DNA from: Gemmatimonadales bacterium UBA2975
GTDB taxonomy: Bacteria; Gemmatimonadota; Gemmatimonadetes; Longimicrobiales; Gaopeijiaceae
Assembly (NCBI GenBank): GCA_002348265.1
Contig: DEAT01000007.1
Span: 1-5,866 of the forward strand
Direction of reading: 5' to 3'
Length of the DNA: 5,866 nt
The position numbers were made by a program, and so were the translations under genes. Of the stretch, positions 5,653 to 5,866 are shown piece after piece; position 1 is the first letter of the stretch; each line of letters starts with the position of its first letter. The notes below the pieces were generated by a model. It ran no database searches and was not told where the DNA came from. It was given only the letters and a program-made list of their open reading frames with translations.

Positions 5653-5866
5653 TTGAGTCGGGTGTTTCGAGTTAGTTGGGGGCCTTCTATAGCGCTCTCT
5701 CTCCTGGTGGTACTGGGGGCGTGTTCGGAGACGATTCCGGATAGAATCGTAGAAGTTGATCCGGACGCTATTCGTCCCTTCAATGTACAGGTTCCCGACG
5801 AGATACTGGACGATCTCGACGATCGGCTCAAGCGAGCCCGTTTTCCAGACCAGATTCCGGACACTG
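5653..5866 (+). CDS. Epoxide hydrolase-like lipoprotein, N-terminal part only
   Basis: This is the first 71 residues of a gene cut by the window edge. It begins with a signal peptide: basic residues (Arg3, Arg6), a hydrophobic run SIALSLLVVLGA and lipobox LGAC with Cys at residue 24 (counted from TTG 5653). After a short linker comes IRPFNVQVPDEILDDLDDRL followed by KRARFPDQIPDT. This matches the start of the epoxide hydrolase N-terminal domain (EHN), which precedes an alpha/beta hydrolase domain in microsomal-type epoxide hydrolases; there the pattern is a beta-strand, a helix with a Leu/Arg spacing, then TRFPD or ARWPD. Typical members run about 380-430 residues, so most of the gene, including all catalytic residues, lies beyond the window. 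The start is uncertain: TTG 5653 is my choice and GTG 5662 the alternative. Family members usually lack a signal peptide; the lipobox here suggests an exported version. It starts five bases after gene 3, so it is very likely in the same transcript. Confidence 0.78.
   Translation, partial: MSRVFRVSWGPSIALSLLVVLGACSETIPDRIVEVDPDAIRPFNVQVPDEILDDLDDRLKRARFPDQIPDT

Noticed and set aside
1..5866. tRNA, rRNA, CRISPR array, insertion sequence or toxin-antitoxin pair
   Set aside because: I looked for these and saw no repeat arrays, transposase motifs, terminal inverted repeats or tRNA-like folds; coding sequence covers nearly all of the window.

Overview
The window holds four genes on the + strand with almost no spacer DNA, and no mobile element, RNA gene or CRISPR array. 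In order they are: a membrane-anchored multidomain protein (PEGA-like, FGE/sulfatase-modifying-factor-like and serine alpha/beta hydrolase domains; 157-2445), a lipoprotein of the N-acyl-D-amino-acid deacylase (D-aminoacylase) amidohydrolase family (2529-4238), a lipoprotein serine hydrolase of the class C beta-lactamase / S12 family (4235-5647), and the 5' end of a lipoprotein with an epoxide-hydrolase N-terminal region, cut by the window edge (5653-5866).

Organism: probably an uncultured environmental bacterium with a moderate GC content. The first protein has the layout (membrane helices, short helical linker, PEGA, FGE-like domain, alpha/beta hydrolase) that I recall mainly from Gemmatimonadota, Acidobacteriota and related phyla, where a Ser/Thr kinase often comes first. 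The lipoprotein hydrolases fit the same groups. This placement is an inference from protein style; Gemmatimonadota is my best guess at low to moderate confidence.

Layout: bases 1-156 are a leader without a gene that carries a 10-base direct repeat and a 9-base inverted repeat. Gene 1 ends inside a strong hairpin. An 83-base gap follows, holding a second large dyad just ahead of the ribosome binding site of gene 2. Genes 2 and 3 overlap by four bases (ATGA), and gene 4 starts about 5 bases after gene 3, so genes 2-4 look co-transcribed and translationally coupled. Gene 1 may be read with them or separated by the hairpin region.

How they may work together: all four products are hydrolases or hydrolase-like and all are predicted to act outside the cytoplasm (one by three membrane helices, three by lipobox signals). 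An S12-type serine hydrolase (a family that includes D-aminopeptidases and DD-peptidases) next to a D-aminoacylase-like protein suggests scavenging or processing of D-amino-acid-containing or N-acylated compounds at the cell surface, but the substrates cannot be read from sequence. The most striking point is that the D-aminoacylase-like protein lacks the usual HxH metal motif (Gly-Gln instead) and the usual metal-binding Cys, while keeping both later His ligands and the Asp. It is either a variant-metal enzyme or a non-classical member of the family.
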